Source of the DNA: Vibrio lentus
GTDB taxonomy: Bacteria > Pseudomonadota > Gammaproteobacteria > Enterobacterales > Vibrionaceae
DNA: 64,000 bases
Assembly: GCF_002875945.1 (NCBI RefSeq)
Contig: NZ_MCZK01000160.1
Location: 1 to 64,000, forward strand
Direction of reading: 5' to 3'
The notes under the pieces were generated by a model. The model worked only from the letters and a program-made list of their open reading frames with translations. It ran no database searches and had not been told where the DNA came from. Numbering within the stretch: position 1 is the stretch's first letter; the number at the start of each line of letters is the position of its first letter. The position numbers were made by a program, and so were the translations under genes. Of the stretch, positions 8,527-18,556 are shown piece after piece.

Positions 8527-10545
8527 ATGAAACTGAACCCAAGACAAGATGAAGCTGTGAAATACGTCTCTGGTCCTTGCCTCGTTTTAGCGGGCGCAGG
8601 CTCAGGTAAAACACGTGTAATCACCAATAAAATCGCTTATTTGGTTCAGGAATGTGGTTATAAAGCTCGTAACATTGCTGCGGTAACTTTTACTAATAAA
8701 GCGGCACGTGAAATGAAAGAGCGTGTTGGACAAACTTTAGGGAAAGGCGAGTCGAAAGGACTTATTGTTTCGACCTTCCATACCATGGGTCTTACGATCA
8801 TCCGTCGTGAGTACAAAGCGCTTGGCTTAAAAGCGGGTTTTTCTCTATTTGATGATCAAGACCAGTTAGCTTTATTAAAAGAGCTAACCGAGAAACAAAT
8901 CGATGGTGATAAGGATTTGTTACGTGCATTGATGAGCACTATTTCAAATTGGAAAAATGACATGCTCACGCCAGATCAGGCGAAAGCACGTGCTCAAGGT
9001 GAACAAGAGCAGTTATTTGCATTCTGTTTTGAGATGTATCAAAAACAAATGAAGGCTTATAACGCATTAGACTTCGATGATTTGATCGCAATGCCTGTTT
9101 TGCTATTGAAAACCAATCAAGAAGTTCGTGAGCGTTGGCAGTCACGCATTCGTTACCTGTTGGTCGATGAGTATCAAGATACCAACACCAGTCAATATGA
9201 ATTGGTTCGCTTGCTTGTCGGTGAACGCGGTCGTTTGACCGTTGTTGGCGATGATGACCAATCTATCTATTCATGGCGTGGTGCGAAACCACAAAACTTG
9301 GTTTTACTTGGCGAAGATTACCCAAATTTACGCCTGATTAAGCTTGAGCAAAACTACCGCTCAACCAGTCGTATCTTGCGTGCGGCGAACATCTTGATCG
9401 CCAATAACCCGCACGTGTATGAGAAGTCACTGTTCTCTGAGATCCCTGATGGCGAAAAGCTCAAAGTACTTAACGCCAAGAATGAAGAGCACGAAGCCGA
9501 GCGTATTACTGGCGAAATCATTGCGCATAAATTTTTGAATCGCACTGAATACAAAGATTATGCGGTGCTTTATCGAGGCAACCACCAATCTCGATTGATT
9601 GAAAAAGCGCTGATGCAGAACCGAGTGCCTTACAAAATCTCTGGCGGTACCTCTTTCTTCGCCAGAGCTGAGATAAAAGACATCATGGCTTACCTGCGAG
9701 TATTGGTGAATCCGGATGATGACAATGCCTTCCTACGTATTGTGAATACGCCGCGTCGCGAGATTGGCCCTGTTACGCTAGAGAAGCTGGGCAGTTACGC
9801 CAATATGCGAGGCAAAAGCCTATTTGAAGCCAGCTTCGAAATGGGGTTAGAACAGACATTGACTGGTCGTGGTTTAGAAAACCTGCGTCGTTTTTCTGAT
9901 TGGATTGTTCGTATCTCCGATAATGCTGAACGTGGAAACACCGTTGAAGCGGTGCGATCCTTGGTTCGTGATATCAATTATGAAGATTGGCTCTACGAAA
10001 CCTCTCCAAGCCCGAAAGCGGCAGAGATGCGAATGAAGAACGTGTCTGATCTCTATAGTTGGATTGTTGCCGATCTAGAAGGTGATAATTACGATAAAGA
10101 AGAGAAGACACTTCGCGAAGTGGTTCAACGTTTAACCCTACGTGACATGATGGAACGTGGTGAAGATAACGACGATGCAGACCAGGTTCAATTGATGACG
10201 CTGCATGCTTCGAAAGGCCTAGAGTTTCCGTATGTATTCCTGATGGGGGCAGAAGAGGGCATTCTTCCACACCAAACCAGTGTTGATGAAGGTAATGTAG
10301 AAGAAGAACGTCGTCTTATGTATGTAGGCATTACTCGAGCGCAGAAAGAGCTGACTTTCACTAAGTGTCGTGAGCGTAGACAGTACGGTGAGTTGATCAA
10401 GCCAACACAAAGCCGTTTCCTAGATGAGTTGCCTCATGAGGATGTGGAGTGGGAATCGGTGAAAAAGCCGCAGTCGGCTGAAGAGAGAATGGAAAAAGGT
10501 CAGGCACACATTGCGAATATTCGTGCGATGTTTAATAAGAAGTAA
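8527..10545 (+). CDS. rep: ATP-dependent DNA helicase Rep
   Basis: A 672-residue UvrD/Rep superfamily 1A 3'-5' helicase that helps replication forks pass DNA-bound proteins. The length equals that of Rep rather than the longer UvrD. Motifs in order: Walker [11 protein letters not shown] (about residue 22), [14 protein letters not shown], Walker [51 protein letters not shown] and MYVGITRAQ. It stands alone: divergent from vexR and convergent with the cytochrome c5 gene across a shared terminator. Confidence 0.97.
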   Translation: MKLNPRQDEAVKYVSGPCLVLAGAGSGKTRVITNKIAYLVQECGYKARNIAAVTFTNKAAREMKERVGQTLGKGESKGLIVSTFHTMGLTIIRREYKALGLKAGFSLFDDQDQLALLKELTEKQIDGDKDLLRALMSTISNWKNDMLTPDQAKARAQGEQEQLFAFCFEMYQKQMKAYNALDFDDLIAMPVLLLKTNQEVRERWQSRIRYLLVDEYQDTNTSQYELVRLLVGERGRLTVVGDDDQSIYSWRGAKPQNLVLLGEDYPNLRLIKLEQNYRSTSRILRAANILIANNPHVYEKSLFSEIPDGEKLKVLNAKNEEHEAERITGEIIAHKFLNRTEYKDYAVLYRGNHQSRLIEKALMQNRVPYKISGGTSFFARAEIKDIMAYLRVLVNPDDDNAFLRIVNTPRREIGPVTLEKLGSYANMRGKSLFEASFEMGLEQTLTGRGLENLRRFSDWIVRISDNAERGNTVEAVRSLVRDINYEDWLYETSPSPKAAEMRMKNVSDLYSWIVADLEGDNYDKEEKTLREVVQRLTLRDMMERGEDNDDADQVQLMTLHASKGLEFPYVFLMGAEEGILPHQTSVDEGNVEEERRLMYVGITRAQKELTFTKCRERRQYGELIKPTQSRFLDELPHEDVEWESVKKPQSAEERMEKGQAHIANIRAMFNKK

Positions 10546-10565
10546 TAGACAGAGTTTCAGGTAAC

Positions 10566-10595
10566 AAAAAAGGTGACCTTATGGTCACCTTTTTT
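10566..10595. terminator. Bidirectional terminator between rep and cytochrome c5 gene
   Basis: A 13-bp perfect stem AAAAAAGGTGACC / GGTCACCTTTTTT with loop TTAT, between two convergent genes. A- and T-tracts flank it symmetrically. Confidence 0.93.
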
Positions 10596-10613
10596 ATATC
10601 AATCTGTTTTGGC

Positions 10614-11027
10614 TTACAGGCCAGCAATCATGTGCTCTATAGCATCTTTGATTTCATCGTCAGAACAGTCCATACATGAACCTTTAGCAGGCATTGCATT
10701 GAAACCGTTGATTGCGTGATCTGCTAGGATGTCTCGGCCTTGTGCAATTCGTGGAGCCCAATCACCAGCATTACCAGTTTTTGGTGCACCGCTCACACCT
10801 GATGCGTGACAAGCAATACAGAAGGTTCCGTAAACTGCTGCGCCATCACGAGGGCCTGTTGGTTCAGCAACGACTGGCTCACTACCGACTAGGTATACTT
10901 GACCAACTGGTTTGATGCGCTCAGCAATAAGATCTTGCTCCGCTTCACTTAGGCCTGAAGCCATAACGCCAGTAGAAAAGGTTAAAGCTGCGATAACAAC
11001 AGTTAAAATTCGACGAGACATATCCAT
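10614..11027 (-). CDS. Cytochrome c5 family protein
   Basis: A periplasmic mono-heme c-type cytochrome of about 137 residues, an electron carrier between the bc1 complex and terminal acceptors. An N-terminal signal peptide (RRILTVVIAALTFSTGVMA) precedes the heme site FCIACHASG. The axial methionine is in NAMPAKGSCMDCSDDE, whose extra CxxC pair is characteristic of cytochrome c5. Two nearby ATGs (11027 and 11021) are possible; GTGAG lies 4 nt before the first and 10 nt before the second. The frame extends further upstream but without a signal-peptide-like start. Confidence 0.93.
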   Translation of the reverse strand: MDMSRRILTVVIAALTFSTGVMASGLSEAEQDLIAERIKPVGQVYLVGSEPVVAEPTGPRDGAAVYGTFCIACHASGVSGAPKTGNAGDWAPRIAQGRDILADHAINGFNAMPAKGSCMDCSDDEIKDAIEHMIAGL

Positions 11028-11324
11028 TAAACTCACTTTACATTCCCAAGGTAAGTACGTGCTTACCAATTTATAGTGTTAGAGGGGTGTGTTGATTTAA
11101 GTTGCAAAAAGCGACTGTTAAATCAATGTAAATAATGGGTGATTATATCCTGATAAGTTGTTGCAATAAACAACAACTTATAAGCTCCAGAGGGTTGTAG
11201 TACTCAAATAAGGGGTTTATCACATATTAACTGTCGAAAAAGAGACCAAACAGAAAAAAAAGTTAAAAAAGTACTAGACGACCTTAGGTGATATACGTAT
11301 TATTCCACTCCGCCGACAGGGCAT

Positions 11325-11401
<77 letters not shown>

Positions 11402-11449
11402 TCCGGTCTCTTACTTCGGTAAGTGAGAATTGGCAAAAAAGAAACAATG

Positions 11450-11525
11450 GTGGCTATAGCTCAGTTGGTAGAGCCCTGGATTGTGATTCCGGTGGTCGCG
11501 AGTTCGAATCTCGTTAGCCACCCCA
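11450..11525 (+). tRNA. tRNA-His (anticodon GTG), copy 1
   Basis: Acceptor GTGGCTA / TAGCCAC, anticodon loop ATTGTGATT region, T-arm GAGTTCGAATCTC, encoded CCA. A G at 11449 can supply the extra G-1 opposite discriminator C, as required for tRNA-His. Confidence 0.96.
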
Positions 11526-11602
11526 TTCTTTCTTTACAAAATAACGGTAGCTTCAGCTTCCAGTGTTGACTCATTATTCCCAAGAGTCGAGACAAAATTA
11601 GT

Positions 11603-11679
<77 letters not shown>

Positions 11680-11723
11680 CTATTTCAATAATCGCTTTTA
11701 AGCGGTTATATAAAAAATTAGTG

Positions 11724-11799
11724 GTGGCTATAGCTCAGTTGGTAGAGCCCTGGATTGTGATTCCGGTGGTCGCGAGTTCGAATCTCGTTAGCCACCCCA
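11724..11799 (+). tRNA. tRNA-His (anticodon GTG), copy 2
   Basis: Identical over its whole length to the copy at 11450. G at 11723 provides G-1. With the next gene it forms a second His-Pro unit, while the intergenic spacers differ. Confidence 0.96.
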
Positions 11800-11854
11800 T
11801 TAATTTTGGTAATTTCTTTGAAGTTCCCTGTTTGAGAAATCAAACGAAACGTCT

Positions 11855-11931
<77 letters not shown>

Positions 11932-11940
11932 CCTTTAAGA

Positions 11941-11970
11941 AAGCTCATCAGAAATGATGAGCTTTTTTTT
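11941..11970 (+). terminator. Terminator of the tRNA Arg-His-Pro-His-Pro operon
   Basis: Stem AAGCTCATCA / TGATGAGCTT with loop GAAA, then eight T. Confidence 0.92.
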
Positions 11971-11999
11971 CATCTGTAGATCACTAGATTGGAACCCAA

Positions 12000-12092
12000 G
12001 TGGGGTTCGTCCGATGTTCAAAGAATGTCTCTTCACCGATCACTTAAGAAGCCTCAACTAACCGTCGCATCAGAAATGACGGGGCTTTTTTA
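12000..12092 (+). pseudogene. Decayed tRNA-Pro 3' end plus degenerate terminator
   Basis: TCTCTTCACCGATCACTTAAG at about 12027-12047 resembles the 3' end and tail of the intact tRNA-Pro at 11916-11937, and GGGGTTCG precedes it as a broken T-arm. After it comes CATCAGAAATGA, the same core as the intact operon terminator, followed by GGGGCTTTTTT. This looks like the 3' end of a lost third His-Pro unit. No complete cloverleaf can be folded. The 88-codon reading frame across it (11989-12255) looks fortuitous. Confidence 0.55.
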
Positions 12093-12259
12093 CACTTATC
12101 GTCTCGGAAATTCTTCAACTTTTGATTTTGAGTGCAGGGAACTCGCTCATTCCGATATCTCGCGTGGCACCACTTCACTCCAGCGCTCTCTATATAAAAC
12201 ACCCACCATCGATTTTCTAGATTTTCACGCCGTAATTGAGATCAATGCTTTATGAAATG

Positions 12260-12903
12260 TGCAGATCTATATCTAATTTTATATAAATAAATCACTCAAT
12301 TATTCGACAGGTTAATAAGTTTGGTCTAAAGATTTTTATGAAAAGTGAAAACTGACCCCAAATTTGCTCACTAAGGCCTGTATTTAACAACTTTCTTTGC
12401 ACCCAGTCGCTCAAAGTCTTCTCTAATTTATTAAACCTTTCGTTTTTCTTGTTTGTATTCGTTGAAGTAATGGGAGGGGTGGAATGTATGGCTAAATGAG
12501 ATCTATCTGGTTGTTTTATTTGCCTAAATTAATAAAGTTAGCGTTTGTTTCTATAGTGTTAATTGTTTTTTGGAATAATTATTTGTTTTTAGTGACTGGC
12601 AGTGAGATCTGCTTTGAACCATAGGTTTAACTCTACAAGTAAGTAGTAGTAAGGGATTTGTGAGTGTTTATTACCAACAATATGATGTTGTTTTTTCTTA
12701 CTATATGCTCTCTACGTGAATACTTATGTGGTGCTTTTGCTTGCTAAGCGTTTAATGTCGACTTTTTATCCTATTTTTGTTGCTTTTCTGTGAATTATTT
12801 GCCAAATTGTCAACCGTATAAAATATCAGAACAATATTCTGGTAAGAATGGATTCAATTTTGCAGACAGGGCAGAGAGCTGCCAAAGCAGTAGAGGTCTG
12901 GTA
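12260..12903. other. AT-rich non-coding region upstream of the peptide ABC operon
   Basis: About 640 bp with no convincing gene. It is strongly AT-rich with many short T-runs. GTG at 12790 is in frame with the ABC ATPase but would add 38 residues unlike the family. The operon promoter must lie here, but I cannot place it. No tandem repeat, tRNA or recognisable RNA family was seen. Confidence 0.5.
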
Positions 12904-14631
12904 ATGTCACTTTTAGAAGTAAAAAATCTTCGTATCGAATACCCATCACGTCATGGTGTACACGCTGCAGTAAAATCACTGTCGTTTAGCATTGAACGCG
13001 GCGAGATTGTCGGTGTTGTTGGTGAATCTGGCGCTGGTAAATCAACAGTAGGTAATGCTGTGATCGATTTGCTAAGCCCTCCTGGTCGTATTGCGAGCGG
13101 TGAAGTGTTCCTTGATGGCGAAAAAGTATCGGGTTTATCTCCGGAAGAGATGCGTAAAGTTCGCGGCTCTAAGATTGGATTTATCTTTCAAGATCCAATG
13201 ACTTCTCTTAATCCTCTATTTACCGTAGAACAGCAATTAAAAGAAACCATCCATGCCAATATGAAGGTAACGGATGCAGAAGCTTATCAGCGTTCATTAG
13301 ACTTAATGAACCAAGTGGGTATCCCACAACCTGAAAACCGCCTTAAACAGTATCCGCACCAATTCTCTGGTGGTATGCGTCAGCGTGTGGTTATCGCGAT
13401 TGCATTGGCAGGCGAACCTGACCTGATCATCGCCGATGAACCAACCACCGCTCTAGACGTATCTATCCAAGATCAAATCTTAGGTCTGATTCGCGATCTA
13501 TGTATTAAGAAAAACGTAGGTTGTATGTTGGTAACCCACGATATGGGTGTTGTGTCTAACGTGACTGACCGTGTTGCGGTTATGTACCGTGGTGATCTGG
13601 TTGAATTCGGCCCAACGAAACAAGTATTGGGTACACCTGAACACCCATACACGCACAGCTTGATTTCAGCCGTTCCTCGCTCAGACCGTAAACTCGACCG
13701 CTTCCCTCTTGTTAGCTACATCGAAGAAGCACACGAGATGGAAGCCTTAGATGTAAAAAATCACTGGTTAGGTCAAAGCCAAGATCATCGTGAATACACA
13801 GGTCCGCTACTGAACGTAGAAAACGTTAACCTACGATTCACGACAAAAGATTCTTTCTTCGAAAGCCGTCGCGAGTATGTGCAAGCTTCAAACAACGTAA
13901 GCTTTGAAGTGCATGAAGGTGAAACCTTTGGTCTAGTGGGTGAGTCTGGTTCTGGTAAATCAACGATTGCACGTGTTATCGCAGGCCTATACGCACCAAA
14001 CTCAGGCAAAGTAACCTTTGAAGGTGTCGATCTTACTGGGCTTAAATCTGAAAAAGAACGTCGCCCAATGCGTCGTCAAATGCAGATGGTTTTCCAAAAC
14101 CCGTATACGTCAATGAACCCGCGTATGAAGATTTTTGACATCATCGCAGAGCCTATTCGTTTCCATAAACTGACTCGCAACGAGAACGAAACTCGTCAGA
14201 TTGTTCATGACTTATTGGATCATGTTGGCCTTGGACAAATGGCAGGGGTTAAATACCCGCATGAATTCTCAGGTGGTCAGCGTCAGCGTATTTCTATCGC
14301 TCGTGCTTTGGCAACGCGACCTCGCCTATTGATTTGTGATGAACCAACATCGGCGTTAGATGTATCGGTACAAGCGCAGATCCTAAACCTATTAAAAGAT
14401 CTACAAGACGAACTCAACCTAACGATGCTGTTCATCAGTCATGATTTACCGGTTATTCGTCAGATGTGTGATCGTGTTGGTGTGATGCAGATGGGTACGC
14501 TACTGGAAGTGGCGCCTACTGAGCAGTTATTTAACTCTCCACAGCATGAATATAGCCAACACCTAATTTCTTTAATGCCTGAATTTACGGGCTTACGAGA
14601 AGAAAAAGCAGTGGCACAAGCCGCAATATAA
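12904..14631 (+). CDS. Peptide ABC transporter, fused double ATPase (DppD-DppF-like)
   Basis: A 575-residue cytoplasmic protein with two complete ABC ATPase domains that energise a peptide importer. Domain 1 (about 1-265) has Walker A GESGAGKST, signature FSGGMRQRV and Walker B LIIADEPTTALD. Domain 2 (about 300-570) has GESGSGKST, FSGGQRQRI and LLICDEPTSALD. Each is followed by an oligopeptide-transporter C-terminal extension (EHPYTHSLI and QHEYSQHLI). Start: the ATG at 12904 has AGAGG about 8 nt upstream and begins with a normal ABC N-terminus. First gene of a four-gene operon with its binding protein and two permeases. Confidence 0.92.
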   Translation: MSLLEVKNLRIEYPSRHGVHAAVKSLSFSIERGEIVGVVGESGAGKSTVGNAVIDLLSPPGRIASGEVFLDGEKVSGLSPEEMRKVRGSKIGFIFQDPMTSLNPLFTVEQQLKETIHANMKVTDAEAYQRSLDLMNQVGIPQPENRLKQYPHQFSGGMRQRVVIAIALAGEPDLIIADEPTTALDVSIQDQILGLIRDLCIKKNVGCMLVTHDMGVVSNVTDRVAVMYRGDLVEFGPTKQVLGTPEHPYTHSLISAVPRSDRKLDRFPLVSYIEEAHEMEALDVKNHWLGQSQDHREYTGPLLNVENVNLRFTTKDSFFESRREYVQASNNVSFEVHEGETFGLVGESGSGKSTIARVIAGLYAPNSGKVTFEGVDLTGLKSEKERRPMRRQMQMVFQNPYTSMNPRMKIFDIIAEPIRFHKLTRNENETRQIVHDLLDHVGLGQMAGVKYPHEFSGGQRQRISIARALATRPRLLICDEPTSALDVSVQAQILNLLKDLQDELNLTMLFISHDLPVIRQMCDRVGVMQMGTLLEVAPTEQLFNSPQHEYSQHLISLMPEFTGLREEKAVAQAAI

Positions 14632-14637
14632 ATTTCA

Positions 14638-14659
14638 GCAGGTTAGAGGCTTAGCCTGC
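14638..14659 (+). promoter_or_regulatory. Small hairpin between ATPase and binding-protein genes
   Basis: Stem GCAGGTTA / TAGCCTGC (one G-T pair) with a 6-nt loop just after the ATPase stop. There is no T-run, so it is more likely an RNA-processing or stabilising stem than a terminator. Confidence 0.45.
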
Positions 14660-14727
14660 CTGAAATACAATAACAGACGCAAATACAACAACTAGGGATC
14701 TGGATTCCCGCATGAAGGAGTTATGCA

Positions 14728-16281
14728 ATGAAAACCATGAAAAGCAAATTAGCAGTAGCTTTGATGGCAGCTGGCCTAAGCTTTAGTGCAGCAGCAGCAG
14801 ATATTACTGTTGGCTACGCAGCTGACCCAGTGTCACTTGACCCGCACGAGCAGCTATCTGGCGGCACACTGCAAATGTCTCACATGGTGTTTGACCCTCT
14901 AGTACGTTTCACTCAAGAGATGGATTTTGAAGGCCGCCTAGCGACAAGCTGGGAACGTGTCAATGAAACGACTTTCCGCTTTAATCTACGTCAGGGTGTT
15001 AAATTCCACTCAGGCAATGAACTAACAGCTGACGATGTTGTGTGGACATTCGAACGTCTACAAGCATCTCCAGACTTTAAGTCTATCTTCACGCCTTACG
15101 AGAAGATGGTAAAAGTGGATGACTACACAGTTGAACTAGTCTCTAAAGCGGCTTACCCACTAGTACTACAAACAGCAACTTACATCTTCCCAATGGACAG
15201 CAAGTTTTACTCAGGCCAAACAGCCGAAGGTAATGACAAGTCTGAGCTAGTTAAGCACGGTAACTCGTTCGCTTCTACAAACGTTTCAGGTACAGGTCCA
15301 TTCATCGTAACTCAACGTGAGCAAGGCGTTAAAGTAACGTTTGAGCGTTTCAACGATTACTGGGATACAGAAACGAAAGGTAACGTAGACAAGCTAACAT
15401 TGGTTCCAATCAAAGAAGATGCAACACGTGTTGCGGCCCTTCTTTCTGGCGATGTAGACATGATTCACCCAGTAGCACCTAACGATCACAAGCGTGTTAA
15501 AAACGCTAAAAACATCGATCTAGTGACGCTGCCTGGTACTCGTATCATTACGTTCCAAATGAACCAAAACAGCAACGAAGCGCTTAAAGATGTTCGCGTT
15601 CGTCAAGCAATCGTTCATGCGATTAACAATGAAGGTATTGTTAAGAAAATCATGAAAGGTTTCGCTACTGCAGCTGGTCAGCAAAGCCCAACAGGCTACG
15701 CGGGTCACGATGATGCACTAGTACCTCGTTACGACCTGAAAAAAGCAAAAGAGCTAATGAAGGAAGCGGGCTACGAAGATGGCTTTACGCTAACGATGAT
15801 GGCACCAAACAACCGTTACGTGAACGATGCAAAAGTGGCTCAAGCGTCAGCGGCAATGCTATCTAAGATTGGTATCAAAGTTGATCTTAAAACGATGCCT
15901 AAAGCGCAATACTGGCCTGAGTTTGACCTATGTTCAGCAGACATGATGATGATCGGTTGGCACTCAGATACAGAAGATTCAGCTAACTTCAGTGAGTTCC
16001 TAACAATGACTCGTAACGAAGAAACGGGTCGTGGCCAATACAACTGTTCTGGTTACTCAAACCCAGAGATGGATGCAATTGTAGAAGCTTCTAACACTGA
16101 AACTGACCCAGTTAAGCGTTCTGAAATGCTGAAAGGCGTTGAAGCAACACTTTACAACGACGCAGCGTTTGTTCCTCTTCACTGGCAAAGTGAAGCGTGG
16201 GGCGCGAAGTCTAACGTAGGTGCAGCAGACGTAGTAAACCCAATGGTTATGCCTTACTTCGGCGACCTAGTTGTAAAATAA
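14728..16281 (+). CDS. Peptide ABC transporter, periplasmic substrate-binding protein
   Basis: A 517-residue family 5 extracellular solute-binding protein (DppA/OppA type). An N-terminal signal peptide (MKSKLAVALMAAGLSFSAAA) is followed by DITVGYAADPVSLDPHEQ. The family motif SNELTADDVVWTFERL-like segment (HSGNELTADDVVWTFERL) is near residue 95. It captures peptides, or possibly another small solute, and delivers them to the permease pair encoded downstream. The gene is separated from the permeases by 178 bp containing a strong stem-loop, consistent with binding protein being made in excess. The exact substrate cannot be read from sequence. Confidence 0.92.
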   Translation: MKTMKSKLAVALMAAGLSFSAAAADITVGYAADPVSLDPHEQLSGGTLQMSHMVFDPLVRFTQEMDFEGRLATSWERVNETTFRFNLRQGVKFHSGNELTADDVVWTFERLQASPDFKSIFTPYEKMVKVDDYTVELVSKAAYPLVLQTATYIFPMDSKFYSGQTAEGNDKSELVKHGNSFASTNVSGTGPFIVTQREQGVKVTFERFNDYWDTETKGNVDKLTLVPIKEDATRVAALLSGDVDMIHPVAPNDHKRVKNAKNIDLVTLPGTRIITFQMNQNSNEALKDVRVRQAIVHAINNEGIVKKIMKGFATAAGQQSPTGYAGHDDALVPRYDLKKAKELMKEAGYEDGFTLTMMAPNNRYVNDAKVAQASAAMLSKIGIKVDLKTMPKAQYWPEFDLCSADMMMIGWHSDTEDSANFSEFLTMTRNEETGRGQYNCSGYSNPEMDAIVEASNTETDPVKRSEMLKGVEATLYNDAAFVPLHWQSEAWGAKSNVGAADVVNPMVMPYFGDLVVK

Positions 16282-16297
16282 TCTAGCTTGCTAGAAT

Positions 16298-16325
16298 CGA
16301 GAGCCTGAAGCTTTTCAGGCTCTCG
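16298..16325 (+). promoter_or_regulatory. Strong stem-loop after the binding-protein gene
   Basis: A 12-bp perfect stem CGAGAGCCTGAA / TTCAGGCTCTCG with loop GCTT, 16 nt after the stop codon. It is followed by AATTATTAAG rather than a T-run, so it is best read as a 3' stabilising or partial-termination structure that raises binding-protein mRNA relative to permease mRNA. Confidence 0.7.
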
Positions 16326-16352
16326 AATTATTAAGAAATAGATTTAAGTTTC

Positions 16353-16408
16353 GGTATTTGGTCTTCCTTCAGTCTGGCTAAATACCTTTTTTAAGACTGA
16401 AATTTTTT
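16353..16408 (+). promoter_or_regulatory. Overlapping, mutually exclusive terminator-like hairpins before the permease genes
   Basis: Stem A pairs GGTATTT (16353-16359) with AAATACC (16380-16386) and is followed by TTTTTT. Stem B pairs TTCAGTCT (16368-16375) with AGACTGAA (16394-16401) and is followed by ATTTTTT. Each stem encloses one strand of the other, so they cannot form together. Attenuation of the permease genes is inferred. Confidence 0.5.
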
Positions 16409-16459
16409 ATCTAGTCGCGGATTTTGATTAGATAGTCATGGATAGATAAGGGGCAAGGA

Positions 16460-17437
16460 ATGGTTACGTTTCTGGTCAAGCGCCTGTTTCAGGCACTGAT
16501 AGTGATGTTTGTGATCAGTTTGGTGGCGTTTGCCATACAGGATAACCTGGGCGACCCGTTGCGTGAGTTAGTCGGTCAATCTGTTTCAGAATCGGAGCGT
16601 CAAGCGCTACGTGATGAACTCGGCTTAAATGATCCCTTCATTACAAAATACACTCGCTTTGTAGGCGCTGCTCTACAGGGTGATCTTGGTACTTCGTACT
16701 TCTTTAAGCGTCCGGCTGTGGACGTAATTCTCGATAAGCTAGTAGCCACACTAGAGTTAGTGTTTGGCGCTTCTATTATTATTGTTTGTCTGTCGATTCC
16801 ACTAGGCGTTTACTCCGCTATTCACCCTAAGAGCTTTTTTACCAAGCTGATTATGGCGGGTAGTAGTGTCGGTATCTCGGTTCCTGTGTTCTTGACGGCC
16901 ATTATGTTGATGTATGTCTTCTCTATCGAGTTAGGCTGGCTACCGTCCTTTGGTCGTGGTGATACGGCAAACTGGTTTGGTTGGGAATCTGGTTTCCTAA
17001 CACTTGATGGCTTGGCGCACCTTGTGCTTCCAAGTATTGCTTTGGCTTCAATCATGCTACCGCTGTTCATTCGTCTCGTACGTTCTGAAATGCTGGAAGT
17101 ATTGAGCTCGGAATACATCAAATTCGGTAAAGCGAAAGGCTTAGCGCTAAACAAAATCTATTACCAACATGCATTGAAAAACACCATGCTACCGGTACTT
17201 ACCGTTGGTGGTGTTCAGATTGGTACTATGGTGGCTTACACCATTCTTACTGAAACGGTTTTCCAGTGGCCAGGTACAGGCTTCTTATTCTTAGAAGCGA
17301 TCAACCGTGTAGATACACCACTGATTACCGCATACGTTATTTTTGTTGGTCTTATTTTCGTAGTGACTAACACGATTGTTGATTTGCTTTACGGTGTTAT
17401 CAACCCAACCGTTAACATCACAGGGAAAGGAGCATAA
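16460..17437 (+). CDS. Peptide ABC transporter permease 1 (DppB-like)
   Basis: A 325-residue inner-membrane permease with six or seven predicted TM segments, the first being LFQALIVMFVISLVAFAI. The binding-protein-dependent transport (EAA) loop is near LVRSEMLEVLSSEYIKFGKA followed by KGLALNKIYYQHALKN, where the ATPase docks. The N-terminal TM and the LRDELGLNDPF region are typical of the DppB/OppB subfamily. AAGG lies upstream of the ATG. It is 2 nt from the next permease gene, so the two are translationally coupled. Confidence 0.92.
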   Translation: MVTFLVKRLFQALIVMFVISLVAFAIQDNLGDPLRELVGQSVSESERQALRDELGLNDPFITKYTRFVGAALQGDLGTSYFFKRPAVDVILDKLVATLELVFGASIIIVCLSIPLGVYSAIHPKSFFTKLIMAGSSVGISVPVFLTAIMLMYVFSIELGWLPSFGRGDTANWFGWESGFLTLDGLAHLVLPSIALASIMLPLFIRLVRSEMLEVLSSEYIKFGKAKGLALNKIYYQHALKNTMLPVLTVGGVQIGTMVAYTILTETVFQWPGTGFLFLEAINRVDTPLITAYVIFVGLIFVVTNTIVDLLYGVINPTVNITGKGA

Positions 17438-17439
17438 TC

Positions 17440-18378
17440 ATGGAACAGACATCGACAGTGCCGTCTCGCTGGGAACGTTTTAAGCAATCTGACATTGTGT
17501 ATTACTTCTTACGCGACAAAGTGGCAATGGTGAGTTTCGCCATTTTCTCAATCTTCTTAGTGATGGCTCTAGCAGCACCTATTCTAGCGCCAACAGACCC
17601 GTACGACGTGACATCGATTGATATCATGGACTCAGAACTTCCACCATCATGGATGGAAGACGGCGAAGATCGCTTCTTGCTAGGAACGGATGAGCAAGGC
17701 CGTGATATTTTATCGACCATGCTTTACGGTTCGCGTTTATCACTGACCATTGGTTTCTTAGCGGTGGGTCTACAACTGACGCTTGGTATCATCATTGGCT
17801 TGTCAGCGGGTTACTTCGGTGGCCGTATTGATAGCTTCTTGATGCGTTTTGCGGATGTTCAGCTCTCTTTCTCGACCATGATGGTTGCGATCATTGTGTC
17901 TGCCATCTTTAAGGCAAGCTTTGGTAGTGACTTCTATGCGCAATACGCCGTTGTCATGCTGGTGGTCATCATTGGTATTGCAGAATGGCCTCAGTATGCG
18001 CGTACCATTCGTGCATCAGTATTGGCAGAGAAGAAGAAAGAATATGTAGAAGCTGCTCGCGTGATGGGCTTTAAAGCGCCACGTATTATGTTCCGCCATA
18101 TTCTACCGAACTGTTTATCGCCAATTTTGGTTATCTCTACGGTACAGGTGGCAAATGCCATCATGTCGGAAGCGGCACTTTCTTTCCTAGGTTTAGGTTT
18201 GCCAGTCGACCAACCGTCACTGGGTGCCCTGATCAGTACCGGCTTTAACTACATTTTCTCTGGAGCATGGTGGATCACAGCATTCCCAGGTGTGCTTTTG
18301 GTAACACTCGTTCTAGTGATCAACCTATTAGGTGACTGGTTACGTGACGTATTTAACCCTAAAATTTATAAAGGGTGA
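17440..18378 (+). CDS. Peptide ABC transporter permease 2 (DppC-like)
   Basis: A 312-residue permease partner. An N-terminal TM (MVSFAIFSIFLVMALAAPIL) is followed by the DppC/OppC hallmark LLGTDEQGRDILSTMLYGSR. The EAA loop is KKKEYVEAARVMGFKAPRI. It starts 2 nt after permease 1 with AAAGGAG upstream and closes the operon before a terminator at 18419. Confidence 0.92.
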   Translation: MEQTSTVPSRWERFKQSDIVYYFLRDKVAMVSFAIFSIFLVMALAAPILAPTDPYDVTSIDIMDSELPPSWMEDGEDRFLLGTDEQGRDILSTMLYGSRLSLTIGFLAVGLQLTLGIIIGLSAGYFGGRIDSFLMRFADVQLSFSTMMVAIIVSAIFKASFGSDFYAQYAVVMLVVIIGIAEWPQYARTIRASVLAEKKKEYVEAARVMGFKAPRIMFRHILPNCLSPILVISTVQVANAIMSEAALSFLGLGLPVDQPSLGALISTGFNYIFSGAWWITAFPGVLLVTLVLVINLLGDWLRDVFNPKIYKG

Positions 18379-18418
18379 TAGCGCGGTTTGATTTTTAGTA
18401 AAAAAAATCACTAAACTA

Positions 18419-18449
18419 AGAGCCGTAAGCAATTACGGCTCTTTTTTTG
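18419..18449 (+). terminator. Terminator of the peptide ABC operon
   Basis: Stem AGAGCCGTAA / TTACGGCTCT with loop GCAA, then a seven-T run. Confidence 0.93.
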
Positions 18450-18556
18450 CTTAATGGATCTGGAACTTAGTATTATTGACATGGTCAATAATACTTAAAA
18501 TGGAATTCATGTTTTATCGACATAGAATCGGTAACAATTAGCCCGAGAGGGTTTAA

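Noticed and set aside
8350-8547. 65-codon frame on the minus strand across the vexR-rep gap
   Set aside because: It covers the operator palindrome and the rep start, has no ribosome site and no family resemblance.
11989-12255. 88-codon frame after the tRNA operon
   Set aside because: It runs through the decayed tRNA-Pro 3' end and terminator remnant, with no ribosome site.
12340-12366. GTGAAAACTGACCCC as a possible insertion-sequence end
   Set aside because: Only one end-like string, with no partner inverted repeat and no transposase remnant nearby.
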